A stretch of DNA of 64,000 bases from Fusarium oxysporum f. sp. lycopersici 4287 (Eukaryota > Ascomycota > Sordariomycetes > Hypocreales > Nectriaceae): positions 902,943 through 966,942 of the forward strand of contig NC_030991.1 of the NCBI RefSeq assembly GCF_000149955.1. Direction: 5' to 3'. The translations under genes were made by a program, and so were the position numbers. The notes under the pieces were generated by a model, which saw only the letters and a program-made list of their open reading frames with translations, searched no databases and had not been told where the DNA came from. Numbering within the stretch: the stretch's first letter is position 1; the number at the start of each line of letters is the position of its first letter. Below are positions 10,284 through 19,524 of this stretch, one piece after another.

Positions 10284-12533
10284 TGCCTATCTGGAAATAT
10301 TGGACTCTGCCACCAAGAGTCGGACCAAAATTTGATACGGCGATGACGTTCCGGTATTGTTGCATTGATTACTCAGGCCACATCGCATTGAGCATCAAGA
10401 ATTGCACTGGTCGAGAAAACTATGTACGGAAACATCTATCATGATCTCCAAATAATTATCTCGTCCTCATCCCACTGTCGGATACACTGAATAGCTCCAA
10501 TCGTAGCTGCTGATAATCGGTTCCTCTTCTTTGTCACCATGTCCCCCATCCTACTATACAACCGCTCGTTATCTGCCTCCGTTGGTGGGATGCCGTAAAT
10601 GTCAAGTGCCATCCGAGCTGGATGTTCAGCTTAAGGTCCTCGTCCGGATCGTGCCTGTATTGCTCCATTAGGCGCTCCAGATGGTTCAAGAGAACTCATA
10701 GCAAGGCAACACCTCCCACATAAGGCCGTTGCGGCCCTGCCGTGGATATCCTTCGAGCTTTTTTGTGGCAAGCATCAACGGTTTTAATATCTCCATATAC
10801 CTTGTGACCGTGACCCAGTCCTCAGTTGACATCTTATCTTCCACAATCAAGAGTTTGGCTGGAAACTTGATATGCTTATCTGCCTCTAGCCGTCTATTTT
10901 TCTGTGTAATCCGGTCAAGACGTGTATTGTGAGCGCGCTTCTCCTTCTCTGAATAGGCATCGATTGGGGCTCGATTGAGGACGGCCGTCTCGAAGGCATA
11001 GCAATGTGAGCTCCACCGAGTATCGTTCGGCGGGGCTCATCGTCCAGAAGACAATTTTGGGACTCGATTTGTAGCGCTTTAAACTCTCTAGCGCGGCCGC
11101 CGCCAGCGTGTCTATCAGTAATCCGCATAATGATGCGGAGCTTGCCTAGGGTACCCTTGCGCCGCCAGAACTCGAGGTTGTCCTGGAGGGCGCGAGGAGT
11201 ATCCATCACCCTCGGTCTCGAAGGCCCTTAGATCTTTTCCATACATGATCTTCATGGCCACGAGATTAGCAATGTGGGCTGTACAGCGTAGCCGATGTTT
11301 GCTGGGATTGAAGCCAAGCATTTGTCCAAGTGCCTCCACGCCTATGTTGCTATTTCCGGCGTTATCCAGGACGAAGTAGCCCTCGAGCTTCTCGAGGCCA
11401 AATTCCATGATGATCTTAAACAACGCCGTCTGCAATAGCCTCGCCCATGTGTCTCCCGTTGATTGACGGTATAGACAGGAGGATCTTCTTCTTCTTGCCA
11501 ATGGGATCGAGGAAGTGTGCGAACACTCCATTGAGGTTAAGAAGATTGCCAGCAGTCCAAAGATCGAATGTAAAGTGGATGTGACCTTCCACCTCCTGCA
11601 GCTGCTCTACAACAACAGCTTTGTAATGGTGAAAGTCTCGTTTAATCCAGCTCACAAGCGTATGAGCTGTTGGTAAGCACCCAGCGGTGCCAATCTGGCG
11701 TATGCCTCCTGTAGAAGCTCATGGAATTGCGGAAGTTCTACTTGGCGGAAGGAGATATTTGCGTAGGCCATCAAGCGTAGTAAGGCCGTCTTGAATCGCT
11801 CAGGACTAAAGTCGTATATTCGCTGGTTGACAAGAGCTTGCCCGATCGGCCCTGCTGTCGAGGTGTCGCCGTTGAAAGTAAGCCGCCGCTTCTTTTAAAT
11901 AGGGCCGTTCGCATCCAAATTGTGTTTATCTCGGAGGTGACGTATCTGCGAGTGCGGGCCGCCAGCAATATTGTACATCGTGTTCCTGTTAGCCTTTCTC
12001 TGTATGCAAATCTTGCAAAGCCAGAAGATAAGTTGGCTATTCATGTTTTGAATGCGATATCCATGTTCCCATGTCCAGGAGATGTGCTGTCGCTTGGAAT
12101 GCGGTGCCATGGTATAGCCTTCGAGCTTACTCCAGTTAATAACTTTGTAGGTATCGTCGACATCATCGGTAGTGTCCTCATGCGTACCGTCAGGGCTTTG
12201 GGGGCAGCAGACGGAAACGCTAAGAGGCTACTTTCTCCTCAGCCGATTACAAGGCTCTACCGAGTGTAATTCACTAATGGAGGATCTGGGTAGCGATTCT
12301 GATTGGTCAGATCAGCTCGCCAGCTTTTAGCATCATCAGGTTCCGAGTAAGCTGCAAAGACGCGCGCATCAGCCCGACAGGTCATATCGCCAACCTTATA
12401 TCCTGTATCAAATATATCAAATGTTATTTCAAATCTAAGTTTTCTATTTGCTTGATTTGAAATAAGATTATGGCATATTTGATTGATTTGTTTGGCAGTT
12501 TGTTTGATTGGGTTTGATTTGTGGGCAGCGCTG
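10284..12533 (-). mobile_element. Decayed hAT transposon, copy 1
   Basis: Minus-strand pieces in several frames read as a hAT transposase. A BED-like N-terminus is at 11895-12110 ('CKICIQRKAN', 'HSQIRHLRDKHN'). The catalytic core is at 11115-11655 ('HFTFDLWTAGN', 'LDNAGNSNIG', 'RLRCTAHIANLV'). The C-terminal dimerisation tail is at about 10430-10600 ('ADNERLYSRMGD', 'KRNRLSAATIGAIQ'). Many frameshifts make it dead. The right end (12265-12533) is closely similar to the right end of the hAT element at 60.5-63.6 kb, ending in the same CAGCGCTG terminus. The left boundary is uncertain. Confidence 0.7.
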
Positions 12534-12639
12534 TTCTGGATCATATGTAAAATACTCCATTGCGAATGAATTTGATTATATGAAAGTCTTACTTTAAGCT
12601 TCAAGCTCTATTAGCTACCATGCAGTATTAATACCTTCC

Positions 12640-14272
12640 TTAGACTCCTTTATTGTATGTCGGCAGTTCGATCTGGATATGATGAGACATATTGCTGCAA
12701 CCGCTGTAAAACTTCGTAAGTCCAGAACGTGCACTGGTTAGCTGCGGCAGATTGATCCATGCGTGGCATGCCATCTATACGCGATATTATGGCTAATTCA
12801 AGAAATCTCACGGATCTAGAAGCGAGTGCCATTGCGTAATATGTTCTTGACTTGGACTTACGATCATTTCCTCCCTGCCTTTGTGATGTGGAAGATATGG
12901 CTAATAAACTGCTTGCTGACCGCGAGGCGTCGCCTGTCGGCAAGCGCTGGGCTTCTAACTTTATCAAGCGATAATTAGAGCTAAAGACGCGTCGTTTTCG
13001 CAGATATGACTACAAAAAAGGGCCAAATGCGAAGATCCGGAGGTTATTCGGGGCTGGTTCGAGCTCATGGAGAACATAATTGCCAATTATGGCATTGACG
13101 CGACGGATATCTATAACTTTGATGAGACTGGCTTTATGATGGGCGTTATCTTAACAGGTATGGTTGTTATAAGTGCAGAAAGAAGTTTCAACGCAATATT
13201 GGCCTAGCCTGGAAACCGGGAATGGGTTACGGTGCTCCAAAGCGTCAGTTCGGAGGGTTGGTGCGTGCCGCCGTTCGTCGTTGTTGCGGGCAAAAATCAC
13301 CTCTCGACCTGGTATCACGATAGCCCGCTTCCGCAAGATTGGGTCATCGCCACGACTGATAACGGCTGGATAACAAACGAAATTGGCCTAGAATGGGTAA
13401 ATTATTTCGACAAGCTCTCCAAGTCGCGAACTACGGGTGATTATCGCCTCCTCATCCTAGATGGTTATGAAAGTCACTACTCAGCAGGTTTCAAGACGTA
13501 CTGCAAGTAAAACAAGATTATAACTCTCTGTATGCCTGCTCACTCGTCCTATATACTTCAGCCTCTCGATTTTGGATGTTTTGGCCCGCTTAAGCAAGCA
13601 TACGGTCGATAAATCGAGAAGAAGTTGAGGGCGGGTATAAGCCATATCAGCAAGGAGGACTTCTTTTCTGCATTTTGTACAACATTCCGAGAATCTATGA
13701 TAGACAATAATATCCGGGGAGGCTTCTGAGGGATAGGTCTTGCGCCTTTGAACTCGGAGAGCGTGATTTCTAAGCTTGATGTGAAACTACGAACGCCGAC
13801 ACCAGTTTTGGAGGTCGACGAGTTGCCGGTACCTTGGGTATCGAAGACGCCAAATAGTCTGATTGAGGCGACTTTACAGTTAGACTTTATTAAGAATCGA
13901 ATCTCCAGACACAAAGGAAGCTCTCTAACTTCTATATTGGATGCTGTAGATCAGTTTGCTAAAGGAGTACGGGGAATTATGCATCAGATCGCCCTATTCA
14001 AGTCGGAAGTGCAGATGCTTCGAGAGGAGAATGAGACACTTAGCCGGCGTCGGCACGTCAAGAGGAAACGTTTGAGGCAAGGAGGAAGCCTAATGCTCCG
14101 TCAGGGTCAAGATCGGCAGGGCCAAAATGATGTTGATGTGCAACTACACGAAGAAAGTCGCGGTAATGGGTGTCTTAAGCGGAAGGCAGGGTCAGAACAA
14201 CGACGATGTGGTGTCTGCGGCAGGACAGTACATAACGCACGAAGTTGCCAGATAGAAGTAGCAGTATCTTAA
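12640..14272 (+). pseudogene. Pogo/Fot-type (DDE_1) transposase, RIP-damaged
   Basis: Readable plus-strand pieces: CENP-B-type helix-turn-helix ('VGKRWASNFIKR', about 12930), first catalytic Asp in 'YNFDETGFMMG' (about 13120), middle core with second Asp 'LLILDGYESHYS' (about 13460), third Asp in 'ILQPLDFGCFGPLKQAY' (about 13560), then 13748-14272 with a coiled coil and the zinc-knuckle tail 'CGVCGRTVHNARSCQ'. In-frame stops and frameshifts interrupt it. Several stops, for example after 'SNFIKR', fit CAA/CAG changed to TAA/TAG. A terminal-repeat-like end lies at about 14367-14386. Confidence 0.75.
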
Positions 14273-14366
14273 GAATTACATCATAATAAATTTAAGTTGA
14301 TTGATGATGATTTGGTTCATTTTGCTGGGTAGGGAATCGCGAGGGTGCGGCTCGGCGCGACATTCG

Positions 14367-14386
14367 CTTATCATGCACGTTATCAA
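14367..14386. repeat. Single transposon end related to the 56-kb MITE
   Basis: TTCGCTTATCATGCACGT followed by TA matches the terminus of the MITE at 55609-56059 (CTCGCTTATCATGTACGT + TA) with two differences. It probably marks the right end of the pogo pseudogene. The matching left end was not found near 12.6 kb. Confidence 0.5.
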
Positions 14387-14727
14387 TAAGGTTTGATAAT
14401 CGCCACTTTGACTCAGGAACACAAGTAATTTGTATGAGCAAGTGATCACCACAGTAGTGCCCCTTGCCTTTCATTAGTCGCGCGCTAGTCGTGCTGAATT
14501 TTACGAGTATCTACGGTATTTCGGCCTGGAGTTGTTGGCAAACTGGGTACTAAGAATCTCATTACGCAACTGCCAGAATCTTCGACAACTGTCATGTGAT
14601 GTCTCGCAACCACCACCAGGAAACTCAAGACCTTTCATTGGCCAGTGCAAACGTCAGTATTACAACAAACACGTCGATATATGAGTTTTTATGCGTTATT
14701 ATGTCTGGACTGGGTTATTCAGGTTCG

Positions 14728-14735
14728 TTCTAGAA
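14728..14735. promoter_or_regulatory. Candidate heat-shock element
   Basis: TTCTAGAA, an inverted nTTCnnGAAn core, about 85 nt upstream of the TATA box and 270 nt upstream of the HSP20 ATG. A further TTCACGAA core lies at about 14942, inside the leader or the N-terminal extension. Confidence 0.45.
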
Positions 14736-14812
14736 ATGCCATTGCCAGGTTTTTGAGTTTTGCGAAGACGTAGGAACCTTCGATCTGATGTCCACTCTAC
14801 CAACCGACCGAG

Positions 14813-14818
14813 TATAAA
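14813..14818 (+). promoter_or_regulatory. TATA box of the HSP20 gene
   Basis: TATAAA, 179 nt upstream of the internal HSP20 ATG, a plausible distance for a stress gene with a long leader. The leader also holds a two-codon upstream frame (ATG AAA TGA at 14887-14895) overlapping an in-frame upstream ATG at 14892. Confidence 0.5.
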
Positions 14819-14996
14819 GCAATGTATCACATCCTGATCAACCCGAATCGTTCTATTCTCCGCAACACATTCGACAAACAATAATAATGAAATGATCAGA
14901 CTTCTTTTGCACGGTTGTAAATCAACTCTCCCTAGAACACTTTCACGAAACCTGAAGCACCTCGGTCTCAAGCCTACTATCAACCAAACACGCAAA

Positions 14997-15608
14997 ATGG
15001 CTTTCTTCCCGCGAAGCCTCTACGACTCCGATACCTCTTTCACTCCATTCTTCCGTCTTTTAGACGACTTTGATAACTACTCTCGCCAGGGAGTAAGCGG
15101 CCGTCGCACTGGTACGCCCAGCTGGCAGCCCAAATTCGACGTCCGTGAGACCGGGGAAGCATATGAGCTTCATGGCGAGCTCCCTGGCATCAACAAGGAG
15201 GATGTCCACATCGAGTTCACCGAGCCCCAGTCTATGCTCATCAGTGGCAGGACTGAGCGCACTTACACTGCCGGTACTCCTCCTGCAGGCCTCATCGAGG
15301 GCACTAGCAGGGGCGGTGCCATTACCGAGAGTGGCGACGAGAGCAAGAAGGCCAGTGCGGGGGAAGAAAAGTCCGCCTCACGTGATGCCGGCACTGAGAC
15401 TACTGAGAAGGAAATGCCCGAGACCAAGAAGTCTGACAAGGCCAAGTACTGGCTCTCGGAGCGCAGCGTCGGCGAGTTTTCTCGCAGCTTCAACTTCCCG
15501 ACTCAGGTCGATCAGGACTCGGTGACTGCAAACTTCAAGAATGGCATCCTCAATATTCTGGTCCCCAAGGTTAAGAAGCACGAGTCAAAACGTATCGCTA
15601 TCAGTTAA
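14997..15608 (+). CDS. hsp30: Small heat-shock protein, HSP20/HSP30 family
   Basis: 203 aa from ATG 14997 ('MAFFPRSLYDSD'), the usual start of fungal HSP30 proteins. The alpha-crystallin domain begins 'WQPKFDVRETGEAYELHGEL' and includes 'PGINKEDVHIEF'. A charged serine/lysine/glutamate insert follows, and the domain resumes at 'GEFSRSFNFPTQVDQDSV', closing with 'FKNGILNILVPK', which contains the conserved beta-strand and a C-terminal I/V-x-I/V-type motif. ATP-independent chaperone holding unfolded clients. A longer in-frame form from ATG 14892 would add 35 residues rich in R/K/L with no acidic residues, like a mitochondrial presequence. TATA and heat-shock elements lie upstream. Flanked on both sides by dead transposases but itself intact. 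Confidence 0.9.
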   Translation: MAFFPRSLYDSDTSFTPFFRLLDDFDNYSRQGVSGRRTGTPSWQPKFDVRETGEAYELHGELPGINKEDVHIEFTEPQSMLISGRTERTYTAGTPPAGLIEGTSRGGAITESGDESKKASAGEEKSASRDAGTETTEKEMPETKKSDKAKYWLSERSVGEFSRSFNFPTQVDQDSVTANFKNGILNILVPKVKKHESKRIAIS

Positions 15609-16128
15609 GCAATCAACGACAGCTACCAAGTAATGACAGATTTGCGCTATTTGTCTTCTAGAGATCAAGAATGTTTGTTACAAGTTAGGTTTCTATCACA
15701 GACTGGTCTTTACTGGTTGTTTAAGGAAGGGAAGAGGAAATATGGACGGCCACATAGCCACATTGAGGAGTGCAATACCGTACAAACTCATGAAATTGGG
15801 TAGCTCGGTGGGTCCGAAGAGGCTGCATGGCGCTAAAGTTCCCAACTACATACGCCTTAGTTAGCACCAAATTTCAAACTTGACCTCCCATGTCTCTCCC
15901 CGCTTCCTGATTTCGACTCAATACGCGATTTCTCTACAACCGACCGGCCAGCTGACTTCAAATTCAGGGTATGCATTTATTGATATATATATATGTGCGA
16001 AGAAACGGCGTTTTTTGACCGCTTTAATGAAGCTATATAGATATAACTGACGATTTAATAACGACATATGCTGTATCGTAGGTGGTAAGAGGGGGAGACA
16101 TTTTTTGGGTTGATAATGACTCTGACGG
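15609..16128. other. Intergenic, short AT repeat
   Basis: No gene. A short (TA)n tract lies at about 15983-15993; otherwise unremarkable. Confidence 0.5.
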
Positions 16129-17460
16129 TCAGGAATAACTATGAATAACTTCTACATCAAATACAACGTCAGGATCATCGATTTGAACCGTAATTGAGCC
16201 CCCAGCTAGTTCCTCAGTAGTTAGATGCATTCTCAACCATTCCACAATGTCGGATTTATTCCCTTGCGCTGAAATCTTCTTCCGGCCGGCCAATTCCTTC
16301 AACTGGGTTACTTTCATGCGTTTGAGGACATAAATGAGGGTATCGTCATCGAAATACTCGTCAGGACCGAAAGAGAGCTCCTCCTCATCACACAGCCGGT
16401 CCACAAGCTCTTCTGGCTTAATAGATATATCGCCGGCAGTCTCCCAGCCTATAGAGTCAAATTATTAATCCCTTTAATGGAAATCTCATGATCCTGACTA
16501 CCGTCAGGTCTTGTAGTAATACCGGCTTGAAGGAACGAGCCTGATATTACTTCCTGCTGTGTTTTTATCTGGTCCCAAGCTTTCTTGACTATCCAAGTTG
16601 TCATGATCCTTCGATCTTTGACAGACCACTCAGTCTTACCATTTCTCTCTTCTTCTAACTCATATATTCATCTCTTCCCAGTAATACTGCTTAAACAGCT
16701 TATTCATTGTAGTGTCAAGTGGTTGAAGAAGGCTTGTACAGCCTGCAAGGATCAACGCCGTAGTAATAAGCTGTTTTTTAACTTCCTCCATTACACCCTC
16801 TGTAAGGTGGAATGAGGCAGCATCCATCACCAAAAGGAAGTCCGTGAACGGTGACTTTGCAGTTGAGAGATCTTCCATTATCCAGCGCTGGAACAATTCC
16901 TCGTTATTATATACATGCTCATTGTATATCACAGTAATCCCTGGAGAATAGAGATCACCCTCATCATTAAAAATCCTTCCTTTGTCGCCTGCTGAGCCTT
17001 TAAATATGATTGCAGGGCCCAGCCGGCATTCGCCGTCGCCGAATATGTATAAGACTGCTGTTGCCTGCCTCTTTTCCCACCCACTTCGGGCCGTTTTTAC
17101 GGAGACCGTTTTAGAACCAAGTATATCTCAAGTGCTTTGGGAGTCAGTTGAGTAGGGTATAGGCGTCTCATCAACATTTAAAATATACCGGTATATAAAG
17201 CGTCTTCTAGGCTATTGAAGGATATCCTCAATTTCCATTTTGGCCAATGCTGTCGGTTTTAATGGCGATAGTTGTTCCCCGTGTTGTATGCCACATATCT
17301 CGCGATATGCCTGTTGGAGATCACAAGTGTGAGGCGACCAAGGCGGTGGCAAGGTGTGGAAGAAGGAGAGACATTCTACAAGAGATTGTGCCTGTACATA
17401 AACAGTGGTTCCCCTGCTGCACCTTTTATATGAATTAAGCAACAAGCATCTTCTCATTTC
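16129..17460 (-). pseudogene. DDE_1 transposase with C-terminal SAP-like domain, decayed
   Basis: Minus-strand pieces in order: 17212-17457 N-terminal part; about 16950-17180 with first Asp 'LNVDETPIPYST' and 'FGDGECRLGPAIIFKG'; 16660-16932 with second Asp 'LLVMDAASFHLTEG' and third Asp 'LLQPLDTTMNKLFKQ'; then 'WIVKKAWDQIKTQ'. The C-terminus at 16129-16404 is acidic and then reads 'MKVTQLKELAGRKKISAQGN', followed by 'KSDIVEWL', the pattern of a SAP DNA-binding motif. At least two nonsense codons (fitting C-to-T) and one or two frameshifts (around 16,480 and 16,660) make it non-functional. Terminal repeats not identified. Confidence 0.65.
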
Positions 17461-18276
17461 AACAGCTTTTGAAACCGTCTTTTAGCGCGCTTGGCGATAA
17501 CATCTCCGGCGTGTCGTATTTTCAAAGTCGCCCGCGTTTCTTGGGTGTTCTCAGCGTTGTGGATATGATAGCCCGTGATGGGCAGGATATGCTTTTGTAT
17601 AGATGGGTATCAGGAAATGAGTTTCCCCTGAACTGACCGTTAAATCCTGATTAGGTTAGTACGCTGACCGGGAAAATCGAAAAGCCAATTTTAGCTAACC
17701 TGATGGCTCTGACTAGCGCCTCCAACACAGGGTATAGAATCTTGCTTAGGTATTCGTCAATGATCCTTGCTACCGCCGTGTAAAGCTGCAAAAGCATATC
17801 AACTCGTCCATTCTGTCCAGCAGTCTCCGTTGCTAATGTAGCTGCGTTACTATTAGTCTGGTCTGAATAGAGCGAGCTTGGCATACCAGTGATTGTGTAG
17901 CATATTCTGCTCTTGTTGCCTTCCAGATATGACTCTGTGCTTTGCGGCCTGTGGTTGTCATCTCATGATGCTATGTATGTTATCTTGATATGTTATCTTC
18001 CTTTTTCAGTCGCTTGACGTGCTAATGGACCGGACGGAAGGGTACAATCCCACTCTTTCATCTTTACAGCTGCTTTGTAGCTCAAGTATGATTTCCGGAG
18101 CTTGCTTGCCGAAACTGGTGTAGCATTGGGGGGGCATAGGTCTATTTCAAAGTTCCTAAGTACTTTCTCTAGGGAATTTATCTGCGATAGGACAATACAT
18201 CGGTTTTCTCTAGCTCGAAACAACGCGCACGAAACCATTCAAAGTCCGAAAATTGAGCAAGGGTTACCCAACTCAT
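17461..18276. other. No confident gene; minus-strand fragments
   Basis: Minus frames at 17651-17884 and 17993-18238 look weakly protein-like and may be decayed continuations of the 18.3-18.7 kb frame, but no family is recognised and stops interrupt. Confidence 0.4.
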
Positions 18277-18678
18277 CTAAATCTCGCCTGAAAGGGCTGC
18301 TTTGTCCGCCTCACGAGCCTTCACTCCAACCACAAGCGCTTGCAAGTTCTTAGCGCCATGATATCGTGTCGACAGTCTTACCACATCGAATGACACTTGT
18401 TTCCGTTGGGGATTCATCAAGGTGGCTCTACCGCGCTTGTCGAAATAGATGTAGACCCGGTCTGAAAGCCTCGTGTAACCGACATGGAATATCTCGTCCC
18501 TCAGCTGAACTTTTGGAACCTTGAGATTGGCGGAGCGACGTCTAGGGAGGTTGGATTTGGACTCGTGGTGCAAGACAGTCGGGACCGCTACCGTACCTTT
18601 AGGTTTCTCCGTAGTCATCTTGTCCGAGTTGACAATCAACAATTGGATAGTTTTGGGTCGAATAAGCGAAGGCTTCAT
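18277..18678 (-). CDS. Hypothetical protein, 133 aa
   Basis: ATG-initiated frame. Contains 'KVPKVQLRDEIFHVGYTRLSDRV' split by no stop, then 'VYIYFDKRGRATLMNPQRK' and 'SFDVVRLSTRYHGAKNL'. No known family. Because similar-looking coding continues out of frame downstream, it may be the first part of a broken gene. About 190 nt upstream lies one copy of a dispersed ~140-bp repeat. Confidence 0.35.
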   Translation of the reverse strand: MKPSLIRPKTIQLLIVNSDKMTTEKPKGTVAVPTVLHHESKSNLPRRRSANLKVPKVQLRDEIFHVGYTRLSDRVYIYFDKRGRATLMNPQRKQVSFDVVRLSTRYHGAKNLQALVVGVKAREADKAALSGEI

Positions 18679-18870
18679 CTAAGAGAGGGGTCATGGCCAA
18701 AGGTTTGATATAAGTTGAAAATGGAGCAATCACTGGCCCATGAATATCTCACCCATTTGACGGAGTGAATGTCGATCTCTGGGTCTAAGTACTTCGGAAA
18801 TAATATTTGTGACTTTGGATCTCGGGAGATGGGTAAAGTTATCATAATCTGATACGAACTGAGGTTGATA

Positions 18871-19010
18871 AGATGTCGCACTGAGCGTGCTTAAAGGGTT
18901 AGAGTGAATATGATGAGCAGCAGCAAATGTGTTGATTGATGTCTTAAGTTATCTCTTGTGCGGGGTATTCCATCCCGCAGAGTTACTTAAAGCATATAGC
19001 TAGATTACTA
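18871..19010 (+). repeat. Dispersed ~140-bp repeat, copy 1 (inverted relative to copy 2)
   Basis: From AGATGTCGCACTGAGCGTGC to AGCATATAGCTAGATTACTA. Copy 2 is at 38655-38788 on the opposite strand, with scattered differences. Both contain the near-palindrome TGCGGGGTATTCCATCCCGCA. May be a solo-LTR fragment or MITE; no clear ends seen. Confidence 0.75.
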
Positions 19011-19522
19011 ATGCCTACCCTGCGACATAAGAGGTTGTAGACTGGATGACAACGGCCTGATTTTTGTGGCAGGACAATCTACCCCACCTTCGGATGACAA
19101 AAACCCCTCATACATTTGAGCCCCCACTTCCGGCATCCCCGTAAGGCTGACGTTTCATTTTAATTTGATGCTAGTACATAGATGTCTACACTTTCTTGCA
19201 AGGAGCTATCTTCAGTCAACAGGGCTCATCATTGGGATCGCTAGCCTTGGATCATCTTTGCCGACGGGATAGAGAATAGCGTCCGAGTGCTTTGGTTTCG
19301 TTGTCTGGCGCCAAAATAACTGGCTTCGATCCGGAGGACCAGGGAGCGAAGTCCACCTAACGACGCCTGTATGGTAGCACCTGCGTAGTTCGTCCGTGGG
19401 TATATTGTACACAGAAACCGATACTCTGGACATAGGGTGCACGATTAGAGGGGCATTCTAATTGGTCAGAAGAATAGCAACCCTGACTAGGGTATCCACC
19501 GCGGGGCACCATGGTTGTTGAC
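19011..19522. other. Intergenic, no gene seen
   Basis: Short frame at 19212-19442 (minus) lacks support. Ends at the TA target site of the Fot-like transposon. Confidence 0.5.
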
Positions 19523-19524
19523 TA

